Positions 1 to 8,473 of a stretch of DNA of 64,000 bases are shown here, piece after piece. The stretch spans positions 1 to 64,000 of the forward strand of contig NZ_KB899422.1 of assembly GCF_000378205.1 (NCBI RefSeq), written 5' to 3'. The stretch is from Sediminispirochaeta bajacaliforniensis DSM 16054 (GTDB taxonomy: Bacteria > Spirochaetota > Spirochaetia > DSM-16054 > Sediminispirochaetaceae). A program made the position numbers and the translations under genes. How positions within the stretch are numbered: position 1 is the stretch's first letter; every line of letters begins with the position of its first letter. A model generated the notes under the pieces. It saw only the letters and a program-made list of their open reading frames with translations, made no database searches and was not told the DNA's origin.

Positions 1-258
1 AATTATCACCATCTGCATTCAGCGCTCGGATACATCACCCCCAATGAGAAAAGAACCGGCAAGGATTCCGAGCTGTTCAAGCGGAGAAACGCCACGATGG
101 AAGCTGCTCGAAACTCTCATGCTGAACGATGGGGAAAGCGATCCGTCAGGAAGTGGACGCCATCTAATGTGGTGGTTCTGAATCCTGGTAAAAACTATGA
201 AGGACAATCCTCTACCGAAGGTAAAAAATCTTCACAAAATATTTCAAAGAGCGCGTAA
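1..258 (+). mobile_element. IS3-family transposase OrfB, C-terminal end (cut by window edge)
   Basis: The first frame is open from the window edge to a TAA at 256-258. It reads as the C-terminal end of an IS3-type DDE transposase: the motif YHHLHSALGYITP is followed by a segment like TGKDSELFKRRNATMEAAR and then VVLNPGK, the usual tail of this group. Only about 85 residues are visible, so completeness of the element cannot be judged. No clear terminal inverted repeat was found in the 40 bases after the stop. It sits beside a second, unrelated transposase remnant, which marks this edge as an insertion hot spot. Confidence 0.75.
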
Positions 259-286
259 TCTATGTTGACATAAAGCGCGAATAACT

Positions 287-540
287 AAGTTTGCTGTGTG
301 GCTGATGGAGTTAGGGATCCAGCCAGTGTATCGTGATCCAGCACCACCGCAACAGAATGGTCGTCATGAACGGATACATCGAGAATTGAAAGCAGCGGCC
401 TGTAATCGGGCAGGAAAGAACCTGCAGGCACAACAAAGGAAGATGAATGAGTTTATGAGAGAATACAAACAAGGATATAGGTCTTGAAGAGATTATGAAC
501 AGCTTGCCAAGAAGCACCGAAAGTCACTAAACAAGCTCGC
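287..540 (+). pseudogene. IS481-type transposase remnant
   Basis: A short open stretch encodes ELGIQPVYRDPAPPQQNGRH followed by ERIHRELKAAA and AQQRKMNEFMREYKQ. This matches the end of the integrase catalytic domain of IS481-like transposases, where the third acidic residue lies just after the QNGRHER motif. The N-terminal two thirds are missing. The frame ends early at a TGA at 485-487, just where the usual motif N-x-x-R-P-H would follow. It is therefore a dead fragment with no start of its own. The bases up to about 540 show no further gene. Confidence 0.6.
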
Positions 541-548
541 CAAGTAAT

Positions 549-758
549 ATGAATTTTCGCTTTCTGACACTCGAGGAAGTGCAAGAGATTCATAGAAGTG
601 AGATTGCAGCAGCTGTTTGTGTTTCTGGGGTCAGAGATATAGATAGACTAAAGTCTGCCATTGGAGCAGCACAAGCTACATTTGATGGCAAGCTCTTAAT
701 GGGTACGTTTGACTCGACGTACGTTAAATTGCACAATATATTGTACTTATGGATGTGA
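549..758 (+). pseudogene. Doc/Fic-type toxin, N-terminal remnant
   Basis: The first about 55 residues (MNFRFLTLEEVQEIH, then a GVRDIDRLKSAIG-like stretch and QATFDGKLLMGT) resemble the N-terminus of Doc-type death-on-curing proteins. That family normally continues through the HPFxDGNKR catalytic Fic motif to about 125 residues. Here homology stops near base 705 and the frame ends in unrelated sequence that is the promoter and operator region of the following yefM. The catalytic part is absent, so this is a truncated, non-functional toxin start, apparently cut by recombination next to another toxin-antitoxin pair. Confidence 0.55.
731..746. promoter_or_regulatory. Operator-like palindrome before yefM
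   Basis: GCACAATATATTGTAC has a perfect 12-base palindromic core (ACAATATATTGT) with one further matching outer base pair, and ends two bases before the yefM ATG. A TTGACT hexamer lies at 709-714 and could serve as the -35 element. YefM-YoeB complexes are known to repress their own promoters by binding palindromes that overlap the promoter, so this is the likely operator. The assignment is inference from position and symmetry. Confidence 0.45.
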
Positions 759-1003
759 TTAATTATACAGATTTACGAAGGAATTTGAAGGCTCGGATGG
801 ATAAAGTTTATCATGATCACGCGCCCCTAATAGTTACCCGTAAAGATAATGAAAATGTAGTACTGATTTCTTTAGAGGATTATAATAGTTTAACAGAAAC
901 ACAGTACTTGCTTTCTTCAAAAAATAATGCTGAACATTTGGCGAAATCATTACACTCAGCCCGCGAAGGAAAAAGCTTTTCGAAAGAGCTGATTGAAGAA
1001 TGA
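749..1003 (+). CDS. yefM: Antitoxin, Phd/YefM family
   Basis: This 84-residue protein has the Phd/YefM fold signature: an N-terminal INYTDLRRNLKARMDKV DNA-binding and dimerisation segment, then PLIVTRKDNENVVLISLEDYNSL, and a C-terminal helix that wraps the toxin. It neutralises the YoeB ribonuclease encoded next and represses the operon. The stop codon overlaps the yoeB start in an ATGA (1000-1003), the coupling usual for this pair. There is no clear Shine-Dalgarno sequence before the ATG, so the message may be leaderless or the start weakly translated. Length and the match at the very N-terminus support this start. Confidence 0.9.
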   Translation: MDVINYTDLRRNLKARMDKVYHDHAPLIVTRKDNENVVLISLEDYNSLTETQYLLSSKNNAEHLAKSLHSAREGKSFSKELIEE

Positions 1004-1254
1004 ATTGGCTATTCACACCCGAATCATGGGAAGATTATCTTTATTGGCAAAAAAATGATAAAAAGTTGTTACGTCGAATAAATGAATTAATAAAGGATAT
1101 CCAAAGAAATCCTTTTGAAGGGATGGGTAAAACCGAGCCTTTGAAATATCAGCTTCAGGGTTGTTGGTCCCGGAGAATAGATCAAGCGCATAGATTAATT
1201 TACGAAATGGAAAACGAATTGATAAAGATAATTGCTTGTCGTTTTCACTATTAG
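1000..1254 (+). CDS. yoeB: Toxin YoeB, ribosome-dependent mRNA endonuclease
   Basis: At 84 residues it has exactly the length of Escherichia coli YoeB. The residues known to be needed for cleavage are present at the same positions: Glu46, Arg65, His83 and the C-terminal Tyr84. The family cuts mRNA at the ribosomal A site when its antitoxin is degraded. The start overlaps the yefM stop by four bases. With all catalytic residues in place the toxin looks active, in contrast to the truncated Doc-like gene just upstream. No terminator is evident in the 60 bases before the next gene. Confidence 0.92.
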   Translation: MNWLFTPESWEDYLYWQKNDKKLLRRINELIKDIQRNPFEGMGKTEPLKYQLQGCWSRRIDQAHRLIYEMENELIKIIACRFHY

Positions 1255-1314
1255 AAGAGGTTAAGTCATAACAGCAGAAGCTATGTGAAATAAATAACAA
1301 AAGAAAGGCATGAA

Positions 1315-1749
1315 ATGAGTAAAATACTTTTCAGAGAAGCAAGACATGATGACCTCGACAATATATGGCGGATGATCTGTGAGTTAGAGAACTATGAATT
1401 GAATAGATCAACTTTTTCTAAGTTATTCTCCAGCAATATTGAAAATTCTAATGTATTTTATTTAGTTGCTGAAGATGAAAATGTTGTCATTGGTTTTGCA
1501 AGTTTGCATATACAGCAGCTACTTCATCACAATGGAAAAGTTGGTGAGATTCAGGAATTGTATATTAACAACAATAAACGCGGTAAAGGCTACGGCGGAT
1601 TAATTCTTGATACTTTGAAAGGAATTGCACATGAAAAGGGTTGCATATTACTTGAAGTGTCATGCAATGTCAAAAGGAAGAAAACACACTCATTCTATGA
1701 AAAAGAAGGAATGGTGAAATCTCATTATAAGTTTACATATAAGTTATAA
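1315..1749 (+). CDS. GNAT acetyltransferase, PhnO-like
   Basis: A 144-residue single-domain GNAT protein. The acetyl-CoA binding motif A is RGKGYG at residues 89-94, preceded by the strand VGEIQELYI. The C-terminal pattern (VSCNVKRKKTHSFYEKEG and HYKFTYKL) and the HHNGKVGEIQEL segment resemble PhnO, the aminoalkylphosphonate N-acetyltransferase. No phosphonate genes are nearby, so the true substrate is open; another amine or an aminoglycoside-like compound is possible. An AAAGG motif precedes the ATG. It sits alone after the toxin-antitoxin pair and is AT-richer than the core genes, consistent with an accessory region. Confidence 0.75.
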   Translation: MSKILFREARHDDLDNIWRMICELENYELNRSTFSKLFSSNIENSNVFYLVAEDENVVIGFASLHIQQLLHHNGKVGEIQELYINNNKRGKGYGGLILDTLKGIAHEKGCILLEVSCNVKRKKTHSFYEKEGMVKSHYKFTYKL

Positions 1750-1820
1750 CGGAAGATGAATACGAAAACATAGAATCTTATCCAGGAGCTAATTGACTCG
1801 TAAGATTGGGGTGAATAAAA

Positions 1821-2606
1821 ATGGAACACTATACTATAGTAAACGAAAATACACATCTGTTTCCGGTGGTGATTGAGATACCCCACAGCGGCACCTTTGT
1901 CCCCGAAGACATTCGTAACAGTTTTCTTGATAATGCATGTCTCTCAAATACAGATTGGTTTTTACCCGAGCTGTACGACTTTCTTCCCGCAATGGGCTGC
2001 ACGGCTATCATCAACCAGCTGAGCCGTTATGTGGTGGACATGAATCGGCCGGCCTCGAGTGCAAAAACGGGTGATTACCGTAAAACCGTGGTCTATCAGG
2101 AAAATACCCAAGGCAGTCCCTTATACCCTTCGCCGCTGGATGAAAATGAAATTAGCCGCCGGGTAAGCCAATTTTATGATCCTTACCATCAGGCGCTTGA
2201 AAAGCTGCTATGCAAAAAATTAAAGGTGTATCCGACGGTTCTCCTTTTGGACCTGCACAGCTTCTTCCTTAATTTTGCTGATGGCGGCAGCCAGGATGTT
2301 TATCTATCCAACCGACGTGGCTTTACGTCCTCTAAACAGACATTGCATGGACTGCATGAAAGCCTTTCAGCACAAGGCTACAGTGTGATAGATAATGCAA
2401 ACTTGGGAGGATATATTATTAACCACTACCGTGAGCTTTTTGGTGAGCGGATCGAGAGCGTGATGATGGAGCTGCGCTATACAAAATATATTGCAGACCG
2501 CTATTTTGGAGAAGAAGAATTAACAGATAAAAACGAAATACTTTTCCAGTCGGCAAAGCAGAAACTCAAGGAAGCGTTTATACGATTACCCTATTTTCAG
2601 GGATAA
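1821..2606 (+). CDS. N-formylglutamate amidohydrolase family protein (HutG-like)
   Basis: The 261-residue protein belongs to the N-formylglutamate amidohydrolase family: an early IEIPHSGTFVP motif, then NTDWFLPELYDF, RYVVDMNRP and LLLDLHSF, whose His and Asp residues match the metal-site pattern of this zinc hydrolase group. Members release formate and glutamate in histidine breakdown, but many stand apart from hut genes and have unknown N-acyl substrates. No other hut gene is present here. A GGGGTG Shine-Dalgarno sequence lies about seven bases before the ATG. It is cytosolic, with no signal peptide. Confidence 0.8.
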   Translation: MEHYTIVNENTHLFPVVIEIPHSGTFVPEDIRNSFLDNACLSNTDWFLPELYDFLPAMGCTAIINQLSRYVVDMNRPASSAKTGDYRKTVVYQENTQGSPLYPSPLDENEISRRVSQFYDPYHQALEKLLCKKLKVYPTVLLLDLHSFFLNFADGGSQDVYLSNRRGFTSSKQTLHGLHESLSAQGYSVIDNANLGGYIINHYRELFGERIESVMMELRYTKYIADRYFGEEELTDKNEILFQSAKQKLKEAFIRLPYFQG

Positions 2607-2732
2607 ATACGAAATAGCAAAGATTTTTTGACAATGTATGTCCACTGGCCTTTCTCATATGCTATCGCTTTTCCAAATGGGCGTCTCAAGTTTCTTGCTG
2701 GATTTTATGATCCACTGACCATAAAATCAAAT

Positions 2733-3080
2733 TTACTCAAAAAATTTTCCTTTATAAAAATTCTCATTTCCGAGTTTCTTTGCACTCATCCTAAACATAA
2801 CGCAACCGTCCGGGCATACAATTTCCTTGCTATATTTACTATTTCCACCGATGTTCTCTAAATCTCCACCACTTCTAACCGCCTCCATGATTGGAAACAT
2901 CATCATCATTACTTTGGAGCAAATACCCTGCCCATCCTGATTTACAGGACAGCCATACGTACACGTATACGTATCTCCGATTTCCTCACCGTTTCGGCAA
3001 TACCTTTCTGTGTGCTCACTTCGAAGAAAGCCTGTTACCTTGATCTCCCATTCATACTCCTCATCATACCATTTTTTCAT
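2733..3080 (-). CDS. TIGR04076-type small protein
   Basis: The start was set at the ATG at 3080 because GGAGG lies just upstream; this gives 115 residues beginning MKKWYDEEYEW. The pattern fits the uncharacterised TIGR04076 family: a beta-rich start (IKVTGFLRSEH), a glycine-containing turn (EEIGDTY), a central GICSKVMMMMFPIMEAVRSG helix, and a final CPDG-x-VMFRM strand pair. Function is unknown. A second, diverged member lies at 26662-27012. Four other cysteines could bind metal or be redox active. It may share a transcript with the small protein upstream. Confidence 0.65.
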   Translation of the reverse strand: MKKWYDEEYEWEIKVTGFLRSEHTERYCRNGEEIGDTYTCTYGCPVNQDGQGICSKVMMMMFPIMEAVRSGGDLENIGGNSKYSKEIVCPDGCVMFRMSAKKLGNENFYKGKFFE

Positions 3081-3206
3081 GATCAGCCTCCGAAATACCA
3101 TTTTATGTACTTTGAGAAAGAACCTCAAGCAGCGTATTATTCTGCTTCTTCCTTCATGTCCTCACATTCAGATTAATCGAGGCATTCATATAGGCGTAAC
3201 GCTATT

Positions 3207-3407
3207 TTATCTGGTATGGCAGGACGGACAACAGTAGGAGCAACCATCAACGTTGGTATATATAGTCCTTGCCTTTTTTAGCGCATCATGGCAGCTCGAG
3301 TATTCTCCAATATACGTCCGATTTTCCGGTAGATGCATACAGTTTTGTGTATGAACTTCATGTTCGCCTGTGGGTTGAGCATTGTCATTTACATAATACT
3401 TTGACAT
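3207..3407 (-). CDS. Small Cys-rich conserved hypothetical protein
   Basis: A 66-residue protein, MSKYYVNDNAQ followed by GEHEVHTQNCMHLPE, ending in CSYCCPSCHTR. The N-terminal half resembles a small family of bacterial proteins of unknown function in which a conserved HEVH-x-x-x-C stretch is followed by a C-terminal cluster of cysteines. The Cys/His content suggests metal binding, but this is inference. An AGGAG sequence lies seven bases before the ATG, supporting expression. It precedes the TIGR04076-type gene by 126 bases on the same strand; that gap holds only a short weak hairpin near 3126-3150. Confidence 0.6.
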   Translation of the reverse strand: MSKYYVNDNAQPTGEHEVHTQNCMHLPENRTYIGEYSSCHDALKKARTIYTNVDGCSYCCPSCHTR

Positions 3408-3511
3408 AACTTACTCCTTTCTAATGTGGTTAAATATCGACACGTTGAATAAAATCCACTCAAGCTTTGATGTACATATTCCAATGAGATTTTACTCGTA
3501 TAAGGCTCAGG

Positions 3512-4570
3512 TCACAATCTTTTTTTGTCATTTCTCGCTAATTGATGTTTTACAATAAATTCGTAGGTACTTGCAGGAACCAAAGGAAGAATGGCCTGAA
3601 TGTTTCCGGCATGTATGTATTTCCTGACTAATGAGGCACTTATAGGTTTTCCGTTACAATGCTTCCGTTCGATTTCTATTACTTCGACTCCGGCCTTTTT
3701 CAAAGTTCGTTGTAATGCTGCATTATAGGCGTTTGTTACATGCGAGTAAGGTTCTGTTCCGAGGTATCTTTTCGAAATCCCGAGTGCCGGTACAAAAAAA
3801 CGCATAAAGAGTGCAATGTCAAGTTTGCAATTAATCTGTTCGGCTTTGTCTATGTCGTCGAGAAAATAGCTGGGGAAGGTTGCAGGAGAAACCAAGTAGT
3901 CTTCCGTCTTATGAACCATGACATTGCGTAAAGAAGAAACACCTTCTTTCACCATTTCATATCGGTCTTTAGCACTGAATAAAGACTTCTCACTGGATAC
4001 AACAAAGAGATGTACCAACGAGCACTCCTTACTTGCGCGTTCGATGAGGTATCGATGCCCATTGGTAAAGGGATTGCAATTCACCACTATTGAACCAACG
4101 GCACCCTCACATATTGCGCGTTCTTTTATAAACCGTTCGGTCGCACTTCGTAGAAAGTCAACATAGTCTTGTAATCCCTGCTTTCTGTTTTCCATAAACA
4201 GAACATCATCCGTCTGAAGTATGGGATAAAATCCGATATCGGCAAATACAGCCATATTCTTCGGGTTTGTAAATAAAAATAGATGTTCTTGCCCATTGGT
4301 ATATGCATATGTGACCAGTTTACTAACGATATGCGATGCAATACCGTACTGTCGATACGAAGGATGTACTGCAAGATACTTAATGACATTCCCATCCACA
4401 GCTCCTGTCCCGATAATCAGACTGTGCGACAACAGGCAGATCATGAATTCCGCTGGCCCCTCATAATGAAGGCCGTTTTTATTTAGGAAATCCGACACTC
4501 TGCTTTCCCAATGAGGAGAAGCAAGGTAGCCGGAGAATTCCGTCATGTCGGCTATATCATTCGTATCCAT
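3512..4570 (-). CDS. citC: [Citrate (pro-3S)-lyase] ligase
   Basis: CitC acetylates the thiol of the citrate lyase acyl carrier prosthetic group using acetate and ATP, which activates the lyase. The 352 residues show an N-terminal GNAT-like domain (RQYGIA at 73-78) and a C-terminal cytidylyltransferase-like domain with NPFTNGH at about 166-172, the usual two-part build. A GGGG Shine-Dalgarno sequence precedes the ATG. It is the last gene of the citDEFXGC operon, ten bases after citG; in Klebsiella and E. coli citC instead comes first. No terminator hairpin is obvious downstream. Confidence 0.93.
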   Translation of the reverse strand: MDTNDIADMTEFSGYLASPHWESRVSDFLNKNGLHYEGPAEFMICLLSHSLIIGTGAVDGNVIKYLAVHPSYRQYGIASHIVSKLVTYAYTNGQEHLFLFTNPKNMAVFADIGFYPILQTDDVLFMENRKQGLQDYVDFLRSATERFIKERAICEGAVGSIVVNCNPFTNGHRYLIERASKECSLVHLFVVSSEKSLFSAKDRYEMVKEGVSSLRNVMVHKTEDYLVSPATFPSYFLDDIDKAEQINCKLDIALFMRFFVPALGISKRYLGTEPYSHVTNAYNAALQRTLKKAGVEVIEIERKHCNGKPISASLVRKYIHAGNIQAILPLVPASTYEFIVKHQLARNDKKRL

Positions 4571-4580
4571 AGAAACCCCA

Positions 4581-5477
4581 TCATGGTCTATCGTAAAGAA
4601 GCAGTTTTGCCAGGAAAATCGTCAGGGCCAGCAGATCGGCACACCCACCACAGCTGATGTGTCGAGCAATGCAATATGCGTCAAGGCTTTGCACCGATTT
4701 CATGCCCTCCTGAGTAAAACAGCCTCCTATTGCAAGAATATCCTTCGCCATTGCATGTATCAATTCCAAGGTATTTCGATCCTGTCTCGCAAGAACATTG
4801 GAATCGTCTACCACTGCCATAAGATGTAAAAGCACTTGGACATTACAGAGATTTTGCTGATACCCCCGTGCCATGTAGGATACCATAAGAGGAAGAGCAA
4901 CCTTCCTTACCGAGGGAAAACCTGTCATTGCTTCTCCCCGAACACCTTTCGAGCCGTCCTTCATATATACATTTTCACCATGGGTTCGGGGACATAGCGT
5001 TTTAAGTTCTAGTAATTCCGATTGAAGTATATGTTGCGTCATATCGATGCATGTTGAAAAGATGTGTGCGATATCGAAGTGTCTCCATTGTGCATGGACA
5101 TATGCAGAGGCCGCAGACATGATGCCTAAAGAAAAGATTGCTCCCCGATGTGTATTGACCGAATTTGTGACCGATAACATGGCCTTTTCTGCCTCAATGC
5201 CGATAGGACGAATCGCCAGAAACAAATCTTCCAGGTTCCGGCGCCAATGATACCCGATGCTTACCATTTCCGTGAAATAGGGACTAAGGGCATTTGCACT
5301 GCGAACAAAGCACGCATAGTCCATGTCGGAATGCGAGCCGGAATTGTGTTGGTCAACCAATCCCGGTTTAGGGGTTGCCGATACTTCTTCTATAAGCGCT
5401 GCATGCGCGCTATACCCAATATATGAAATGATGTGCGACTTACTTGCTACCGGCGTTAAAGTCCCTGCTTGTCTCAT
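4581..5477 (-). CDS. citG: Triphosphoribosyl-dephospho-CoA synthase
   Basis: CitG makes the precursor of the citrate lyase prosthetic group from dephospho-CoA and ATP. The signature SATPKPGLVDQHNSGSHSDMD lies near residues 33-53, followed by the all-helical body and the C-terminal HISCGGCADLLALT motif. The length of 298 is normal. Its start overlaps the end of citX by 38 bases with GGGAG seven bases before the ATG, so the two are probably translationally coupled. In some bacteria citX and citG are fused; here they are separate. Confidence 0.93.
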   Translation of the reverse strand: MRQAGTLTPVASKSHIISYIGYSAHAALIEEVSATPKPGLVDQHNSGSHSDMDYACFVRSANALSPYFTEMVSIGYHWRRNLEDLFLAIRPIGIEAEKAMLSVTNSVNTHRGAIFSLGIMSAASAYVHAQWRHFDIAHIFSTCIDMTQHILQSELLELKTLCPRTHGENVYMKDGSKGVRGEAMTGFPSVRKVALPLMVSYMARGYQQNLCNVQVLLHLMAVVDDSNVLARQDRNTLELIHAMAKDILAIGGCFTQEGMKSVQSLDAYCIARHISCGGCADLLALTIFLAKLLLYDRP

Positions 5478-6036
5478 TGAAGACTCCCTTCCCCTCCATC
5501 TGTAGATAGTTATTCAATGTTTCCTTTGTATAAGCGACCAGCTCTTCGACACTGTGGGTTCGATTTCTTCCGCAATTCTTTGCCGGCTCATGACAAAGAA
5601 AGCAACGCCGAGGCTTTGCGCCTATCTCTTCACGAGTGATGGCACGCAGGGAACTATCCATTACGTCAAAGTCGAACCATCTGCCTATTGGATGATCTTC
5701 TTCAAAGGTCATCAGCTTCCTTTTTACCGCCCATTGAGAAGCGGCTACGGGAAAGATGAAATAGCCCTCAGGGCCGGTGGAAAGCAGATACTCCTCGACT
5801 TCCGTAAGATCATGCTCCTTCATATAGATCAGCAAGGCTTCTATCCCGGAAAAAAAACAAGCGCTGATACATGGTGTATTTTTTACCGGCCCCGGAATAT
5901 TCATCGTAAATGCAATTACGTTTGCGTTGTATGTTTCTACCAACCTTTGTTTCCTGGCAACCCGTCTCTCCCGGGCCTCAAGAACCGCCTCCAAGGAGGG
6001 GACGTCCCAATTATCACAAGCCTTCTCATGAGACAT
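5440..6036 (-). CDS. citX: Apo-citrate lyase phosphoribosyl-dephospho-CoA transferase
   Basis: CitX attaches the phosphoribosyl-dephospho-CoA group made by CitG to the serine of CitD. Evidence is the conserved MNIPGPVK motif at about residues 46-53 and the later FDFDV and PRRCFLCHEPAKNCGRNRTH stretch, which are hallmarks of the family. The protein is 198 residues from the ATG at 6036; a TTG directly before it is a weaker option. The gene overlaps the end of citF by about ten bases and the start of citG by 38, a compact polycistronic layout. Confidence 0.92.
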   Translation of the reverse strand: MSHEKACDNWDVPSLEAVLEARERRVARKQRLVETYNANVIAFTMNIPGPVKNTPCISACFFSGIEALLIYMKEHDLTEVEEYLLSTGPEGYFIFPVAASQWAVKRKLMTFEEDHPIGRWFDFDVMDSSLRAITREEIGAKPRRCFLCHEPAKNCGRNRTHSVEELVAYTKETLNNYLQMEGKGVFNETSRDFNAGSK

Positions 6037-7582
6037 CAATCGAATCCTTGACCTGGTGAATCAAGTCAATTACCGAGCCGTCACGATAGGTAACGACCCC
6101 TACAATCTTGTCGGTATATTCGATTGGCTTCGATTTACCTATCAATTGTATGGCCTTACGTCGGAGATTCTCGATTGTGGTCAGTTCCATATTGGCCTTT
6201 GTTAATGCTTCGATCAAATCGTTCCTGCGGGGATTTACCGCCACTCCCTGATCGGTAACAACGACATCGATGGTTTTACCCGGCGTTACAATTGTGTTTA
6301 CATGATCGACGATGGTTGCGATTCTTCCCCGTGTAAGGGGGCAGACAATAATCGACAAAGCGGCTCCGGCAGCGGTGTCACTATGTCCGCCGATTGCTCC
6401 TCTGATGACGCCGTCGGAACCTGTGAGAACATTTACATTGAAGTCAACATCTACTTCCAGGGCGGATAGAATAACCACATCGAGTTGATTGACTGCAGAG
6501 CCTACATTACCCGGGCTTGCATAATATGATGCGGATATTTGTTGGTGAAAGCGATTATTCTTTAAAGATCGTGCGGCGTCCAAATCAAAGGACTGGACAT
6601 CAAGAATCTTTTTTATGAGCCCCTCTTCATGGAGTTTGACAATCTGACCAGTGATGCCGCCAAGTGCAAAACTGGCATGAATATCCCTTTTTACCATTTC
6701 TTCCCGCAGAAATCTGACCGTTGCAAGGGAGGCTCCTCCCGATCCCATCTGGATGGAAAAGCTTTCCCTCAGACGGCCGCTGCCGGTAATGACACTGGCA
6801 GCGGTTTCGGCAATCATCAGTTCCTTCGGATCTTTTGTATACCGGGTTGCCCCGCTCATGATGCCTGCTGGATCTCCTATGGCGTCGATCTTGACAACGT
6901 AATCCACATCGGACTGTGGAATACCCGAGGGAACGTTGGGAAAGGGAACAATATTGTCGGTAATAACCACTACTTTATCAGCATATTGGGCATCAGTCTT
7001 TGCATAGCCCAAAGAGCCGCAGACGATCCCGGTATCATTGTCACGGGAATATCCATTGGCATTGCCGAAAGGATCGCAGGAGGGGGCGCCTATGAAGGCA
7101 ATGTCGATTTTTAAGGCACCGGTTTCGATGGCATAGGCACGCCCGCCGTGGGAACGAAAAACGACGGGGATATCCATCAGGCCGTTGGAAACGGCTTCCG
7201 CCAATTTTCCACGCATTCCACTGGTTTCGATGCGCTTGATTACTCCGCTTTTGATATGTTTTATCAATTGTTCATGGACATTCATCAAGGAGCTTGCGGC
7301 AAGTGTCAGGTCTTTAAATCCCATACCGGCTATGACATCCATTACTTTGTTCAACACGTAATCCCCATCCCGAAAATGATGATGAAAAGAAATAGTCATG
7401 CCGTTTTGAAGACCACTTTTTTCAATTGCCTCTTCAAGGCTCCTCAGGATCTTACTCTCAAATTGCTCCTTTTCCAGGAAGGACAATACATCCTTGTGAG
7501 CATGATCATCGGTGTATATGCCGTTGATTCCTTTCAGCTTTTCGATATTGGGAATGGCTTCCAGCCTGATATTCGTATCCAT
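6026..7582 (-). CDS. citF: Citrate lyase alpha subunit (citrate:acetyl-ACP transferase)
   Basis: CitF swaps the acetyl group on the acyl carrier for citrate, forming citryl-ACP and acetate. The start is set at 7582, where AGGAG lies eight bases upstream, giving 518 residues, the usual size. The stretch GMTISFHHHFRDGDYVLN near the N-terminus and the glycine-rich CoA-transferase-like segments are typical of CitF. It lies ten bases after citE. With CitD and CitE it forms the cytosolic lyase that splits citrate to acetate and oxaloacetate. All three catalytic subunits look full length. Confidence 0.96.
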   Translation of the reverse strand: MDTNIRLEAIPNIEKLKGINGIYTDDHAHKDVLSFLEKEQFESKILRSLEEAIEKSGLQNGMTISFHHHFRDGDYVLNKVMDVIAGMGFKDLTLAASSLMNVHEQLIKHIKSGVIKRIETSGMRGKLAEAVSNGLMDIPVVFRSHGGRAYAIETGALKIDIAFIGAPSCDPFGNANGYSRDNDTGIVCGSLGYAKTDAQYADKVVVITDNIVPFPNVPSGIPQSDVDYVVKIDAIGDPAGIMSGATRYTKDPKELMIAETAASVITGSGRLRESFSIQMGSGGASLATVRFLREEMVKRDIHASFALGGITGQIVKLHEEGLIKKILDVQSFDLDAARSLKNNRFHQQISASYYASPGNVGSAVNQLDVVILSALEVDVDFNVNVLTGSDGVIRGAIGGHSDTAAGAALSIIVCPLTRGRIATIVDHVNTIVTPGKTIDVVVTDQGVAVNPRRNDLIEALTKANMELTTIENLRRKAIQLIGKSKPIEYTDKIVGVVTYRDGSVIDLIHQVKDSIDVS

Positions 7583-7592
7583 GATGTTTCTC

Positions 7593-8471
7593 CTATAATA
7601 AAACCTTGGCAGCCCTTGCAAGCGCTAAAACACGCTCGGCGCGCAGAACAACAGGTTTGTCGACCATTTTCCCATTAAGGGCAATAACTCCCGATCCTTT
7701 CTCGTTGGCCAGCCGTATTGCTTCCATAATATCCTGCGCTTTACGAATTTCCTCTTGTGTCGGTGTAAAAACCTTGATGATAGGCTCTATCTGGCGAGGA
7801 TTGATTACCGACTTTCCATCGAAACCAAGCTGCTTGATCAACATGGTCTCCTTGATAAGTCCTTCTTCATTATTGACATCGGAATAAACGGTATCCAGTG
7901 CAGCAATGCCGGCGGCTCGGGCGGCATGTAAGATCATACTTCGAGCAAAAAAAAGTTCACTACCGTCGGGGCTTCTACTCGTCCTCATATCGGTAACATA
8001 ATCCTCCGCCCCCAATGCTATTCCTATTAATCGTTTACTGGAAAGGGCAATTTCTCTTGCATTAAGTACTCCTACGGCACTTTCTATTGCGGCCATCATT
8101 CGGGTACTTTTACTACGGCCACATTCCTTTTCTATTCGGGAAATCTCTTTTTCACAGAATCGGATATCATCCGCTGTTTCCGTCTTTGGCAGACGAATAA
8201 CATCGATACCGGCACGAACCATTGCTTCCAGGTCCGTGACACCCATAGATGTTCTCGGATCATTGATTCGTACAACAAGTTCCTTATTACCATAATCCAC
8301 AGAAGTCAATGCATAGAAGAGCAAAGCCCGCGCAGCATCTTTTTCGGCGAGAGAAACCGAATCCTCAAGGTCGAACATGATGCTATCACATTTATAGATA
8401 TATGCATCTTTTACCATTCCTGGATTATTTCCCGGGACGAACATCATGGTTCTTCTCAATCTATCGGCCAT
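7593..8471 (-). CDS. citE: Citrate lyase beta subunit (citryl-ACP lyase)
   Basis: CitE cleaves citryl-ACP into oxaloacetate and acetyl-ACP. The ATG at 8471 (MADRLRRTMMFVPG) lies two bases after the citD stop and is preceded by GGGAG; the ATG at 8486 would overlap citD and lacks a good Shine-Dalgarno sequence. From 8471 the protein has 292 residues. The HpcH/HpaI aldolase-type barrel is marked by MFVPGNNPGM, IMFDLEDSV with the metal-binding acidic residues, and GIALGAEDYVTDM. It is an ordinary, intact CitE. Confidence 0.95.
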   Translation of the reverse strand: MADRLRRTMMFVPGNNPGMVKDAYIYKCDSIMFDLEDSVSLAEKDAARALLFYALTSVDYGNKELVVRINDPRTSMGVTDLEAMVRAGIDVIRLPKTETADDIRFCEKEISRIEKECGRSKSTRMMAAIESAVGVLNAREIALSSKRLIGIALGAEDYVTDMRTSRSPDGSELFFARSMILHAARAAGIAALDTVYSDVNNEEGLIKETMLIKQLGFDGKSVINPRQIEPIIKVFTPTQEEIRKAQDIMEAIRLANEKGSGVIALNGKMVDKPVVLRAERVLALARAAKVLL

Positions 8472-8473
8472 AT

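Noticed and set aside
2628-2861. A 77-codon plus-strand frame after the N-formylglutamate amidohydrolase gene
   Set aside because: Most of it is antisense to the TIGR04076-type gene, and it shows no motif or ribosome binding site.
6629-7114. A 161-codon plus-strand frame opposite citF
   Set aside because: It is an antisense shadow of a conserved enzyme gene, with no ribosome binding site or family match.
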